DNA from: Embleya hyalina
Lineage (GTDB): Bacteria; Actinomycetota; Actinomycetes; Streptomycetales; Streptomycetaceae
Assembly (NCBI RefSeq): GCF_003967355.1
Contig: NZ_BIFH01000042.1
Coordinates: 80,011-144,010, forward strand
Length of the DNA stretch: 64,000 bases
Direction: 5' to 3'
Of the stretch, positions 18,149-26,728 are shown piece after piece. A program made the translations under genes and the position numbers. The notes under the pieces are model-generated. The model was not told where the DNA came from and made no database searches. It saw only the letters and a list, made by a program, of their open reading frames with translations. Numbering within the stretch: the first letter of the stretch is position 1; every line of letters starts with the position of its first letter.

Positions 18149-18835
18149 ATGAGCAGCGTACGAAAGCCCGCCGGCGGTGGATCCGCCCAGGACGTCACCT
18201 ATCGATGGCTCAAGAAGCACATCTCGGCCCTGCCTCGGGACAGCGGAACCTTCCTGATCGAGTCCGAGGTCGCGCAGGAGGCGGGCACGTCGCGCACCCC
18301 GGTGCGCGAGGCGTTGCTGCGCCTGGAGACCGAGGGATTCGTGCAGATCATCCCGAAGAAAGGTGCCTTCGTACCGCCCGTCTCGGACGCGGAGGTGCGC
18401 ACCGTGATGGAGGCCCGCGAACTCATCGAGGACTGGAGCATGCGGCGCGTGGTCCCGGCCGGCGATGGGTTCCTGGACGAGCTCGACGCGCTCCTGGTCG
18501 AGCAGGAGGGCCTGATCGACGACGCGGTGGGATTCATCGACTGCGACCGCGCCTTCCACGGCGCGATCGTGCGACAGGCCGGCAACCCGGTCCTCGCCGA
18601 CTTCTACGAGGCGCTGCGCGAGCGTCAGGTCCGGATGGGCTTGCGTGCCGTCGTCGGCGACGAGGGCCGGTTCCGCAAGGTCTTGGCCGAGCACGCGGCG
18701 ATCGTGTCCGCTCTGCGCACCGGCGATCCGGAGCGGGCGGCCCAGGCGCTGGGCGCCCACCTGGGCAGCACGCTGGCCGCGCTGCACCTGCCCGAGGTCG
18801 CCCGCCGGGGATTCGACGACATCCCGGGGGCGTGA
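18149..18835 (+). CDS. GntR-family (FCD subfamily) transcriptional regulator
   Basis: 228 aa. The N-terminal winged helix-turn-helix is seen in VAQEAGTSRTPVREALLRLE (about residues 41-60), and the C-terminal FCD ligand-binding domain has the conserved acidic/histidine positions (DRAFHGAIV, LAEHAAIV). FCD regulators usually bind organic acids and repress their catabolic operons. The next gene starts inside its stop codon (TGATG), so it belongs to the catabolic operon and probably controls it. The ATG at 18149 is preferred to an in-frame ATG at 18125 because the latter lies upstream of the probable -10 element. Confidence 0.9.
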   Translation: MSSVRKPAGGGSAQDVTYRWLKKHISALPRDSGTFLIESEVAQEAGTSRTPVREALLRLETEGFVQIIPKKGAFVPPVSDAEVRTVMEARELIEDWSMRRVVPAGDGFLDELDALLVEQEGLIDDAVGFIDCDRAFHGAIVRQAGNPVLADFYEALRERQVRMGLRAVVGDEGRFRKVLAEHAAIVSALRTGDPERAAQALGAHLGSTLAALHLPEVARRGFDDIPGA

Positions 18836-19653
18836 TGAGGATCGCCCTGGTCCAGGTCGCCAGTCCGCCCACCGAAACGCCCCGGGCCCGCCGCGAAAGG
18901 GTGGGCGCGATGGTCGAACAGGCCCGCGGGGCCGACCTGGTCGTGCTCCCCGAGCTATGGGCGGCCGGCTACTTCGGCTTCGAGTCCTATGCCGAACGCG
19001 CCGAGCCGCTGAACGGTCCCACCGTCACCGCGGCCCGTGCCTGGGCCCGGACGCTGGGCGCGCACGTGCACCTGGGCAGCTTCGTCGAGCGCGACGACGA
19101 CGGCCGACTGTTCAACACCGCCGTCCTGATCACCCCGGACGGGCTGATCGCACACACCTACCGCAAGATCCACGTCTTCGGCCACGCCTCCCGTGAGGCC
19201 GAACTGCTCACCCCCGGCGACCGGATCGAGGTGGCCGACACCGTCTTCGGGCGCCTGGGCGCCACCACCTGCTACGACCTGCGCTTCCCCGAACTGTGGC
19301 GCGACCTGGTCGATCGCGGGGCCCGCATCGCCGTCGTACCCGCCGCCTGGCCCGCCGCCCGCCGCGAGCACTGGCAACTGTTCACCTCCTGCCGAGCCGT
19401 CGAACAACAACTGCTCGTGATCGCCTGCAACGCGGTCGGCGTCCAGGAGGGCGGTGTCGAACTCGGTGGACACAGCCGTGTCGTCGACGCCTGGGGTGGC
19501 GTCCTGGTCGAGGCCGGCACCGAGGAGGGTGTCACCTTCTGCGACACCGACCCCGCCGACGTGGACCGCGTGCGCACCCGGTTCCCGGTCCTCGCCGACC
19601 GTCGCCCCATCCCGTCCTTCCCGCCCCGGGAGAGCGCGCCGGACCCACGCTAA
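18835..19653 (+). CDS. Nitrilase-superfamily carbon-nitrogen hydrolase
   Basis: 272 aa, complete nitrilase-fold amidase with the Glu-Lys-Cys triad: Glu40 in LVVLPELWAAG, Lys111 in HTYRKIHVFG and Cys146 in TTCYDLRFPEL. The last motif is typical of the omega-amidase/carbamoylase branch, so an amide substrate is more likely than a nitrile. It overlaps the GntR stop by one base and is followed by a DUF2848 gene after ten bases. In this operon it probably hydrolyses an amide released during breakdown of a nitrogen-containing ring or side chain; the substrate is unknown. Confidence 0.88.
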   Translation: MRIALVQVASPPTETPRARRERVGAMVEQARGADLVVLPELWAAGYFGFESYAERAEPLNGPTVTAARAWARTLGAHVHLGSFVERDDDGRLFNTAVLITPDGLIAHTYRKIHVFGHASREAELLTPGDRIEVADTVFGRLGATTCYDLRFPELWRDLVDRGARIAVVPAAWPAARREHWQLFTSCRAVEQQLLVIACNAVGVQEGGVELGGHSRVVDAWGGVLVEAGTEEGVTFCDTDPADVDRVRTRFPVLADRRPIPSFPPRESAPDPR

Positions 19654-19663
19654 GGAACCACTT

Positions 19664-20347
19664 GTGAGCACCTCCGCATCACCGCTGCGCATGCGCGTGG
19701 TCGACACCGACGAATACCTGGACGTGCGGCCGGCGCGCCTGGTGGTGGCGGGCTACACCGCGCGCGACGAGGCCGCCGCGCGACGCCACATCGAGGAACT
19801 CGCGGCCATCGGCATCCCGCCACCCGCGACCGTGCCCGCCTTCTACGATCTCGACCCGTCCCTGCTCACCACCGAACGAAGCGTCGCGGTGGACGGCGAA
19901 GCGACCTCCGGCGAGGTGGAACCCGTTGTCATCCGCCATGGGGACCGGCTGTTCCTGGCGGTCGGGTCGGACCATACCGACCGCGAACGCGAGCGCCTGG
20001 ACATCACCTCCTCCAAAGCCGCCTGCCCCAAGCCGCTGGGCACCGACGTCATCGAACTGGACGCCGGCACCGACCCGCCGAACTGGGAACACCTGACCGC
20101 CGAATCCGCGATCGACGGTCACCCCTACCAGAGCGGACCACTGTCCGCGCTGCGCCACCCCCGTGAACTGCTCCACCGGATGACCTCGGCGATCGGCGAC
20201 GTCGCCGGCGACCTGGTGTTGTTCTGCGGCACCCTGCCCCTGCTCACCGGCGACTTCGTGTACGGCTCCCGCTGGCTGCTGTCCATCGAACTGCCGGGTG
20301 GGCCCTCCCTGACCCATGACTACACCGTGCACCAGAGGAGTTCGTGA
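19664..20347 (+). CDS. DUF2848 family protein (FAH-like hydrolase)
   Basis: 227 aa, matching the DUF2848 family by its VVAGYTARDEAAARRHI start, the GIPPPATVPAFYDLDPSLL stretch, TSGEVEPVVI, GSDHTDRERERLD and SKAACPKPLG. The fold is related to fumarylacetoacetate hydrolases, which cleave C-C bonds or hydrate 2-oxo-enoates. GTG 19664 is preceded by AAGGA. It commonly accompanies HpaB-type monooxygenases in actinomycete catabolic operons, and the neighbouring gene here is one. Exact reaction unknown. Confidence 0.8.
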   Translation: MSTSASPLRMRVVDTDEYLDVRPARLVVAGYTARDEAAARRHIEELAAIGIPPPATVPAFYDLDPSLLTTERSVAVDGEATSGEVEPVVIRHGDRLFLAVGSDHTDRERERLDITSSKAACPKPLGTDVIELDAGTDPPNWEHLTAESAIDGHPYQSGPLSALRHPRELLHRMTSAIGDVAGDLVLFCGTLPLLTGDFVYGSRWLLSIELPGGPSLTHDYTVHQRSS

Positions 20348-21816
20348 TGCGCACCGGAGCCGAATACCTGGCCTCGCTCAAGGACGACCGTCGTGTCTAC
20401 GTCGACGGCGAGGCCGCCGCGGACGTCGCCCACCACCCGGCGTTCGCTCCCATCGCGACGACCATCGCCGAACTCTTCGACATCGCCGCCGACCCCGAAT
20501 CCGGCTTCACCCGCCCCGACCCGGAGACCGGCAAGCCGATCAATCTGCTGTTCACGGCCCCGCGCAGTCGGGACGAACTCACCGCCTACCGCACCGCCGC
20601 GACCCGCTGGGCCCGACACACCCATGGCTGGGTCGGGCGCAGCCCCGACCACGTCGGTGCGTTCGTCGCCGCGTTCGGAGCCCACCCGGAGGCGTTCGCG
20701 AGCGGCGAGCGCGACCTGGCCGCCAACATCGTTGCCTACCGGCGCCGGGTCGCCGCCGAGAACCTGTACGTGTCCTACGCGATCATCCCGCCGCAGGTTT
20801 CCCGGGCGACCACCGCACACGCCTGGGAAGGCGAGTTGGTCCAGGTCGGCGTCGCCGAGGAACGCGCCGACGGCATCGTGGTGCGCGGCGCGCAGATGTT
20901 GGCCACCGGCGGCGCGGTCGCCGACGAGATCCTGGTGTCGTGCATCAAACCGCTCGGCCCCGAGGACACCGACTTCGCGTTGAGCTTCGCGGTGCCCGTC
21001 GGCGCCCGGGGTCTGAAGCTGTACTGTCGACGCCCTTACGCACCGGCCGCCACCAGCGCCTACGACTACCCGCTGACCACGCGCTACGACGAGACCGACG
21101 CACTGCTGGTCTTCGAGGACGTGTTCATCCCGTGGGAGCAGGTGTTCGTGTACCGCGACGTCCCGGGACTGCGACGTCAGTTCTTCGACACCGGCGCCCA
21201 CGTGCTCGGCAACTGGCAGGCCCAGATCCGACTGAGCGTCAAGCTCGAGTTCCTGGCCGGTTTGGCCCGCAAGGTGGCCGCGGTCAACGGAGTCGATCGT
21301 TTCCCGGGCGTGGTCGAGAAGCTCGGTGAACTCGCGAGCCTGGTCTCGCTCGCCGAGTCCGCGGTGCTCGCCGCCGAATACACCGCCGCGCCCGACGAGC
21401 AGGGCATGTGGCGCCCCGGTTCCCGGGCCGTCTACGGAGCGATGGGCATGCAGTCGGAACTGTACCCACGCGTGCTCGCGATCCTGCGCGACCTCGTCGG
21501 CGGGGGAGTGCTCCAAGTGCCCTCCGGGGTCGCCGACATGAGCAATCCCGAGACGCGCGCCGACATCGATCGCTACGTCCGGAGCCCCGGTGCCACGGCC
21601 GAGGAGCGGGTGAAACTCTTCAAGCTGGTCTGGGACGCCGTCGGCAGCGAGTTCGCCGGGCGCCACCACCAGTACGAACTCTTCTATGCCGGCGCGCCGT
21701 TCGTGGTGAAGGGCTACGCCTACCGCAACTACGACTTCGACGCGCCACTCGCCGCCGTCGACGCCTTCCTGGCGAGCTACGACGTCGAGACCACCGTGCG
21801 AACCACAGGAGCGTGA
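20347..21816 (+). CDS. HpaB-type FADH2-dependent monooxygenase, large component
   Basis: 489 aa, 4-hydroxyphenylacetate 3-hydroxylase (HpaB) family: N-terminal TGAEYLASLKDDRRVYVDGE, a central region with VFIPWEQVFVYRD, and a helical C-terminal domain with VPSGVADM. These acyl-CoA-dehydrogenase-like enzymes take FADH2 from a separate reductase and hydroxylate phenols or related rings. The ATG shares its A with the preceding stop (TGATG). The matching flavin reductase is two genes downstream, so the pair is complete. The substrate could be an aromatic or heterocyclic phenol; the nitrilase and DUF2848 neighbours hint at a nitrogen-containing one. Confidence 0.9.
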   Translation: MRTGAEYLASLKDDRRVYVDGEAAADVAHHPAFAPIATTIAELFDIAADPESGFTRPDPETGKPINLLFTAPRSRDELTAYRTAATRWARHTHGWVGRSPDHVGAFVAAFGAHPEAFASGERDLAANIVAYRRRVAAENLYVSYAIIPPQVSRATTAHAWEGELVQVGVAEERADGIVVRGAQMLATGGAVADEILVSCIKPLGPEDTDFALSFAVPVGARGLKLYCRRPYAPAATSAYDYPLTTRYDETDALLVFEDVFIPWEQVFVYRDVPGLRRQFFDTGAHVLGNWQAQIRLSVKLEFLAGLARKVAAVNGVDRFPGVVEKLGELASLVSLAESAVLAAEYTAAPDEQGMWRPGSRAVYGAMGMQSELYPRVLAILRDLVGGGVLQVPSGVADMSNPETRADIDRYVRSPGATAEERVKLFKLVWDAVGSEFAGRHHQYELFYAGAPFVVKGYAYRNYDFDAPLAAVDAFLASYDVETTVRTTGA

Positions 21817-21821
21817 CCGCC

Positions 21822-22166
21822 GTGAGCAAGCCCGAGCACGAGTTCTTCCCCGTCTCCGACATCGGGTTCACCCCGTGTCCGGGAGACGACCCGGCGATCA
21901 CCGAACGCGTCCTGGCCAAGGACCCCGCCACCGGGGTCGCGACCCGAATCCTGCGCTACGCACCGGGAGCCGACTCCACCCCGATGGGCGTGCAGCGCCA
22001 CGACTTCTGGGAAGAGGTGTACATCCTGGAGGGCTCGTTCACCGACATCACCCTGGGCCGCACGTTCACCGCCGGCATGTACGCCTGCCGCCCGCCGGGC
22101 ATGCCGCACGGGCCCTGGCGAACCGACGAGGGCGTGGTCACCTTCGAAGTGCGCTATCGCGCCTGA
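21822..22166 (+). CDS. Small single-domain cupin
   Basis: About 114 aa, one cupin barrel. The first cupin motif region includes GVQRHDFWEEVYILEGSF with a histidine and glutamates suited to metal binding, and the second contains PPGMPHGPW. Members act as ring-cleavage-type dioxygenases, isomerases or binding proteins. I prefer GTG 21822 because AGGAG lies ten bases upstream; a GTG at 21813, overlapping the previous stop, has only one base of spacing. Its location between the oxygenase and reductase genes suggests it acts on the hydroxylated product. Confidence 0.75.
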   Translation: MSKPEHEFFPVSDIGFTPCPGDDPAITERVLAKDPATGVATRILRYAPGADSTPMGVQRHDFWEEVYILEGSFTDITLGRTFTAGMYACRPPGMPHGPWRTDEGVVTFEVRYRA

Positions 22167-22183
22167 GCATCGGAGACAACGAC

Positions 22184-22705
22184 ATGGCTTCCACCCTCGC
22201 GTCCGTGAACCCGCAGACGATGCGCCTGACCATGGGCCGTTTCGCCACCGGGGTGGCGGTGGTCACGACCTACGCTCCCGACGGCACCCCACACGGGATG
22301 ACGGTCAATTCGCTGACCTCGGTGTCGCTGGACCCGCCTCTGCTGCTGGTCTGCCTCACCATCGGTGCGCGCAGCACCGACGCGATCACCGCTTCGGGCC
22401 GATTCGCCGTCAGTATCCTGTCGTCGCGCCAGGAGCCGATCGCGATGCGCTTCGCCCGGCGCGCCGAGGACCACTTCGCCGGCCTCGAACCCGCGTACGG
22501 ACGGCACCGCGTACCGGTGATCCCGGATGCCCTCGCCCACCTGGAGTGCGACGTGGAGCGCCACTTCGTCGCCGGGGACCACATCGTGGTCGTCGGCCGC
22601 GTCCTGGACACCTGCGAGCGCGCCGGCGAACCGCTGGCCTTCCTCGGCGGACGCTTCGGCGACGTCGTCGACCGCGGACACGCCCGCGCGCCCTGGTATT
22701 TCTGA
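22184..22705 (+). CDS. Flavin reductase (HpaC-like)
   Basis: 173 aa, NADH:flavin oxidoreductase of the FMN-binding split-barrel family. Typical features are MGRFATGVAVVTTYAPDG, GMTVNSLTSVSLDPPLLLVC and the FAVSILSSRQ strand. It would supply reduced flavin to the HpaB-type component three genes before. ATG 22184; 17 bases separate it from the cupin. It is the last clearly coupled gene of the operon; a repeat-containing gap follows. Confidence 0.9.
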   Translation: MASTLASVNPQTMRLTMGRFATGVAVVTTYAPDGTPHGMTVNSLTSVSLDPPLLLVCLTIGARSTDAITASGRFAVSILSSRQEPIAMRFARRAEDHFAGLEPAYGRHRVPVIPDALAHLECDVERHFVAGDHIVVVGRVLDTCERAGEPLAFLGGRFGDVVDRGHARAPWYF

Positions 22706-22706
22706 A

Positions 22707-22756
22707 CCCGACTCGGCTCCACGTTTTCCGAGCCCGACTCGGCTCGACGCTTTCGG
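22707..22756. repeat. Tandem imperfect 24-bp direct repeat after the flavin reductase
   Basis: Two copies of a unit beginning CCCGACTCGGCTC (22707-22730 and 22733-22756) lie head to tail with a 26-base period right after the stop codon; the second differs at four positions. A degraded third copy may follow. Each junction can also fold (CGAGCC-CGACTC-GGCTCG). It may be a terminator/attenuator or a regulator array for the next gene. Confidence 0.6.
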
Positions 22757-23057
22757 GGCCTGCTCGGCCGAACGCCCGAACGGCGCGGCCTCCGAACCGG
22801 CTTATCTCTCGGCCGGAAGCACGGGCGGGTAGCGCCCGGCCCCACCTCCCGACCCCCCCGACCGGCCGATCACCCGGCAACGCCGCTGGTCGCCCGGCCG
22901 ATTCCGGCCTGCCGCCGCACCCCGGACACGGCAGCCGAGCCCGCCCGGACGCCGCCGCGATCCGGTGGTCGCCCGCGCGGGTCGCGGTCCCCGAACCGCA
23001 ACCGAACCACAACCGACAAGGCGCCGCCCCGCGGCGCCCTCGCGAAGGCGAACAGAC
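22757..23057. other. Intergenic region before the NTF2-like gene
   Basis: About 300 GC-rich bases with no supported gene. It could carry the promoter of the NTF2-like/hydrolase pair; no clear promoter motif was seen. Confidence 0.4.
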
Positions 23058-23477
23058 ATGCCCCTGACAGTGGAAGACAAGCTGGCGATCCAAGAGCTCG
23101 CCGCCCGACAGTTCCGATACCTCGACGCGCACGACGTCGACGCCTGGGCACAGTGTTGGATCCCCGACGGAACGTTTATCGCGAACTACGGGACCTTCCA
23201 GGGCCACACGTCCATCAAGGAGTTCCTCCGCGGCCACATTGCCGCGGGCAAGGAGGACGGCGCGCGACACCTGGGTGCCAATCACGTCATCGAAGGCGAC
23301 GCCGAGCGGGCCGAGATGTACAGCGTCGTGGTCAAACTCCAGGTCGTGCAATCGCCGTTCATCATCGCGACGGGCATCTACCGCGACACCCTGGTCCGCA
23401 CACCCGACGGTTGGCGATTCGAGTCCCGCCGGCTCGACATCGACCCGGGTGTCTTCGCCGCCGGCCCTCGCGCCTGA
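23058..23477 (+). CDS. SnoaL-like / NTF2-fold protein
   Basis: 139 aa with the SnoaL_4-type layout: helix LAIQELAARQFRYLDAHDVDAW, then CWIPDGTFIANYG, and a final strand set ending DGWRFESRRLDID. Such proteins include ring-hydroxylating dioxygenase beta-subunit relatives, cyclases and isomerases. ATG 23058 with GAAGG upstream. It is followed by an alpha/beta hydrolase after 18 bases, so both are probably an extension of the catabolic operon. Confidence 0.82.
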   Translation: MPLTVEDKLAIQELAARQFRYLDAHDVDAWAQCWIPDGTFIANYGTFQGHTSIKEFLRGHIAAGKEDGARHLGANHVIEGDAERAEMYSVVVKLQVVQSPFIIATGIYRDTLVRTPDGWRFESRRLDIDPGVFAAGPRA

Positions 23478-23495
23478 GCAGAACGGAGTACGTCG

Positions 23496-24260
23496 TTGAA
23501 CACGCTCGCCTCGGAACGATGGGGTGATCACGGCCCCCGGCTGCTGCTGATTCACGGCAGCCTGAACTCCGCCGCCGCCGCATTCGTGGAACAGCAACCG
23601 TTCGCGGACGAATGGACCGTGATCGCGCCCTATCGACGCGGTTACCGTCCGAGCCCGCACACCGATCGCATCGACCCCGATCGCGATGCCGAGGAGATCG
23701 CCGAACTGATCGGTTCCGGTGCCCACCTCGTGGGCACCTCCATGGGCGGTGTCGTCGCCATGCGGGCGGCGGCGCTGGTCCCGGATCGTGTGTGGTCCCT
23801 CACCGTCATCGAACCACCCGCGCTGCCCAACGGGATCGGCCATCCCGCGGTCGACGATCTGCGCGAGACGCTGATGCGGCACTGGCGGCGGAACGTCTCG
23901 GCCGACGACGAGACGTTCCTGGCGGGATTCCTGGAGGCGCTCGACGTCCGGCTCTCGCTGCCGAGCCCGCTTCCCCCGGAGTTCGCGGAGGCGGTGCGCA
24001 ACCTGAAGACGGAACAGCCGTGGGACACGGGAGTCCCGTCGCAGGTACTCGCCGGGACCACCTTCCCCAAGCTCGTCGTATCCGGAGGCGGGACCCCCGC
24101 GTTCGAAGCGGTATGCGACGTGCTGGCGACACAGATGAACGCCGAGCGCAGGATCTTCCCCGGAAGCCCACACGCCGTACAGCGGATCGGCCAACCGTTC
24201 AACGACATGCTGAGAGCTTTCCTCACCGCCGCCGAAACCCGACGAAGAATTCCCGAATAG
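23496..24260 (+). CDS. Alpha/beta hydrolase
   Basis: 254 aa. The oxyanion segment LLLIHGSLNS, nucleophile elbow LVGTSMGGVVAM (Ser82) and late catalytic histidine in GSPHAVQ are all present. TTG 23496 is used as start because CGGAG precedes it and the fold begins at once. It may cleave a ring-opened intermediate or an ester in the pathway encoded upstream. A strong hairpin follows the stop. Confidence 0.87.
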   Translation: MNTLASERWGDHGPRLLLIHGSLNSAAAAFVEQQPFADEWTVIAPYRRGYRPSPHTDRIDPDRDAEEIAELIGSGAHLVGTSMGGVVAMRAAALVPDRVWSLTVIEPPALPNGIGHPAVDDLRETLMRHWRRNVSADDETFLAGFLEALDVRLSLPSPLPPEFAEAVRNLKTEQPWDTGVPSQVLAGTTFPKLVVSGGGTPAFEAVCDVLATQMNAERRIFPGSPHAVQRIGQPFNDMLRAFLTAAETRRRIPE

Positions 24261-24333
24261 CCGAACACGTCGAGCCCGGGATGATCGCCCGGCACGGGAC
24301 ACCGACCCTGTCCCGACGCGAGACGCCCGAAAC

Positions 24334-24364
24334 GGCCGGGGCGACGACCATCGTCGCCCCGGCC
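24334..24364 (+). terminator. Hairpin terminator after the catabolic operon
   Basis: A perfect 14-bp inverted repeat (GGCCGGGGCGACGA, loop CCA, then its complement) lies 74 bases after the alpha/beta hydrolase stop. There is no T-run, as is common in actinomycetes. Confidence 0.75.
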
Positions 24365-24626
24365 CCTCGCCATGCGACGCCGATACACACGACGGGCCGC
24401 CCCATCCCCTTCGGCACGGCACCACGACGCTTCCGCGGCGTCCATGCGCCGCGCTTCGTACACGTGCCCGGTGACCGTGGAGCGACTGCTCGCCACCGGG
24501 TCCGGACCAGGCGGCACGGATGGCCATCGGTTCACACGACTTCCCGGCGGTCCAGACCCCGGTATTCCGTCGATGCTCGACCGTGACGCCGCGCGATGAG
24601 CGCCCCACACACCTCTCGCCGCCGGC
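24365..24626. other. Spacer between terminator and SpoIIE relic
   Basis: GC-rich, no gene supported. Confidence 0.4.
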
Positions 24627-24918
24627 GCGCTGTACGCGACCTCTCTGTACGCCGTCCACGACCCCGTGAGCCGGATCTGCACCATGATCAGCGCCGGGCA
24701 CCTGCCACCGGCCGTCGTGGATGTCGGGGCCCATCGCCGCAGGCGAGGCCCGTGCCCACGTCCGGCGGTAGCCGGCCGAATGGCACCTCGACGAACTCGT
24801 CATGACCACCGAACTCGTCGTCAGCGAACTGGTCGGCAACGTCGTCAGGCACACGCGGGGGCCGGTCCGGCTGCGACTGCCGAAGAGCCGAATCGGCCGA
24901 CCGGCGGCGTCGACATGA
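24627..24918 (+). pseudogene. Relic of a SpoIIE-phosphatase/HATPase regulator
   Basis: One frame from 24627 reads ALYATSLYAVHDPVSRICT followed by MISAGHLPPAVVD, the signature around the AGH motif of SpoIIE-type PP2C phosphatases. After a frame change near 24730-24775 the next frame reads WHLDELVMTTELVVSEL then VGNVVRHTRGPVRLRL, the N-box of the C-terminal HATPase domain. The intervening phosphatase motifs and both ends of the gene are missing, so this is a small internal remnant. A complete relative is present at 59205-61448. Confidence 0.7.
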
Positions 24919-25424
24919 CGATCGACCACCGGCTCCCGTGCCCCTCGTGCCGCTCGGGGGCCACCCGATCTCGTCGGCGCGCCGGCTGCGGCGTGCGGGG
25001 TGTGATTTCGGGCCGGCGACGGGAGTGACGGCACGGTGAGGGGTGCGTGTCCGGGTGGGTCTCGAACCGGAAACGTTGGGCGACGGACACGGATCGGCGG
25101 GTCGTGCGGTGGCGGTCGTGAACCGGTACGTCATGCTCTGTCCGGCGGTGGAATGCGCGGTTCGGCCGTACCGGACACGGGCGCGGACCGACACGTTTCG
25201 ACCGGAACGCGTCCTGTCGAGGGGCGGGTCGGGGGAGGACGCTTGGTGCCGGCGGGCGCCCCGCCCGCCCCGCCGCGTTCTCGCCTCGCCTCGCCCGTTC
25301 CTCGGTCGGACGTCGACCGCGGCCTGGTTCGGAGCGGGCGGTGCGCGCGGCGGCGAGCGACGGCGCGCCCGGGTCCTCGTCGGGGCGCGTGCGTGTCGTC
25401 ACGACCCGAAGGAGGCATCCGCGC
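24919..25424. other. Intergenic region upstream of the RTX-type gene
   Basis: About 500 bases without a supported gene. It should contain the promoter of the secreted RTX-type protein; nothing else was recognised. Confidence 0.4.
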
Positions 25425-26369
25425 ATGTCGGTGAGACGTTGGTTCGCACATCTCGCGGCGGTACTGCTCGTCGTGACAGGCACCACGGTCACCACCACCG
25501 CCGTGGCGGCGGCGGGGCCCGCGCACGCGATGGCGGCCCCCACCCTGGTGTACCTGGAGAACAACGTGGTGCACGTAGTGGCGTCGCCCGGCGTCCAGAA
25601 CAACATCCGGACCAACGTGGAAACGGACGATTTCTTCGTTGTGGAGGAACTTGCCGCCGTGGTGGCAGTGGGCGAAAACTGCACGAAACGGAGCGACCAC
25701 AAGGCCACGTGCCACCTGCCGGACGACTGGACGGACCTCGTGCTCGACGCGGGCGACCAGAACGACCAACTGGAGATCCAATATCGGACCTGGTCCGTGG
25801 ACAACTGCCGGATCAACGGTGGCGCCGGTGACGACGTGGTGCGGGTATCCGGCTGCACCGTCTTCGGCGATGCCGGAAACGACACGATCCGCCTGTCGGA
25901 GAGTGCGCACGCGCGGGGCGGGTTGGGCAACGACCGGATCAACGTCGTCAGCACCAACACCGCCGCCTCGCGCGATATCTCGGGCGGCCCCGGCAAGGAC
26001 CTGGTCAGCTTCGAGGCCGCCACCGGTCCGGTGACAGTCACCCTGAACGACGTGAGCGACGACGGGCAAGAAGGGTTCGAGCACATCAACGTCCACCTCG
26101 ACGTCGAGGATGTGGACGGCGGCGCCTACGACGACAGCTTCGCCGGTTCCGCCGCCGACAACACCTTCAACGGCGCGGGCGGCAAGGACTTCCTGTTCGG
26201 CGACGCGGGCGCCGACACTCTGAACGGTGGGGCGGGCAACGACACTCTCATGGGCGGCCTCGGCATCGACAAGTTGGACGGCGGTCCGGGCCTCGACCAA
26301 TGCGGCCGCGGCGGTGCCGGCTCCGACGGCGGAACCCTCGCCGGCTGCGAGATCATCCTCCTTCCCTGA
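25425..26369 (+). CDS. Secreted RTX-type calcium-binding repeat protein
   Basis: 314 aa. A Sec signal peptide is clear (basic start, hydrophobic LAAVLLVVTGTTV, cleavage near AHAMAA around residue 38). The body has glycine/aspartate-rich nonapeptide repeats such as GGAGDDVV, GDAGNDTI, GGAGNDTLMG and GGPGLDQC, which form calcium-binding beta-rolls. The middle part (about 185-230) lacks repeats. It ends soon after the last repeat with a Cys pair. Extracellular; enzymatic activity not evident. AAGGAGG lies nine bases before the ATG and a hairpin follows the stop. Confidence 0.87.
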   Translation: MSVRRWFAHLAAVLLVVTGTTVTTTAVAAAGPAHAMAAPTLVYLENNVVHVVASPGVQNNIRTNVETDDFFVVEELAAVVAVGENCTKRSDHKATCHLPDDWTDLVLDAGDQNDQLEIQYRTWSVDNCRINGGAGDDVVRVSGCTVFGDAGNDTIRLSESAHARGGLGNDRINVVSTNTAASRDISGGPGKDLVSFEAATGPVTVTLNDVSDDGQEGFEHINVHLDVEDVDGGAYDDSFAGSAADNTFNGAGGKDFLFGDAGADTLNGGAGNDTLMGGLGIDKLDGGPGLDQCGRGGAGSDGGTLAGCEIILLP

Positions 26370-26383
26370 CTCCACACACGTGT

Positions 26384-26414
26384 GCCCGGCGGCGAGTACG
26401 GTCCGCCGCCGGGC
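26384..26414 (+). terminator. Hairpin terminator after the RTX-type gene
   Basis: Inverted repeat GCCCGGCGGCG / CGCCGCCGGGC (11 bp, nine-base loop) starting 15 bases after the stop codon. Confidence 0.75.
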
Positions 26415-26728
26415 CCGGCCCGGGCGCTCCGACCGTCGACGTCGACGACGCCCATTCCGACAGGGCCCGCGCCTGGATCCGGTCAAAGGGGGCCGCGTAC
26501 ACCCGTTCCCGACCCGGGCGCCTCGCCCCGCTGTGCCGGCCTTGCCGTTGCACGTCCGGGAGCCGGTGCGGCGAGTTCAGGCGGTGCTGAACGAACTCCC
26601 TTGTATTTCAACGTACTTCCTTGCGGATTAGGTCACATGGATCATGCCCGATCCCGTTCAATCTGATTGCCGGGTCGTTCGATCCGGCGACCGATACCCG
26701 TCGGTCGTTTCCCCCGGAAGGAAGGTCC
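26415..26728. other. Intergenic region upstream of a small secreted protein gene
   Basis: No gene supported. Bases 26590-26680 are less GC-rich (TTGTATTTCAACG, TTGCGGATTAGG) and probably hold the promoter of the next gene. Confidence 0.45.
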
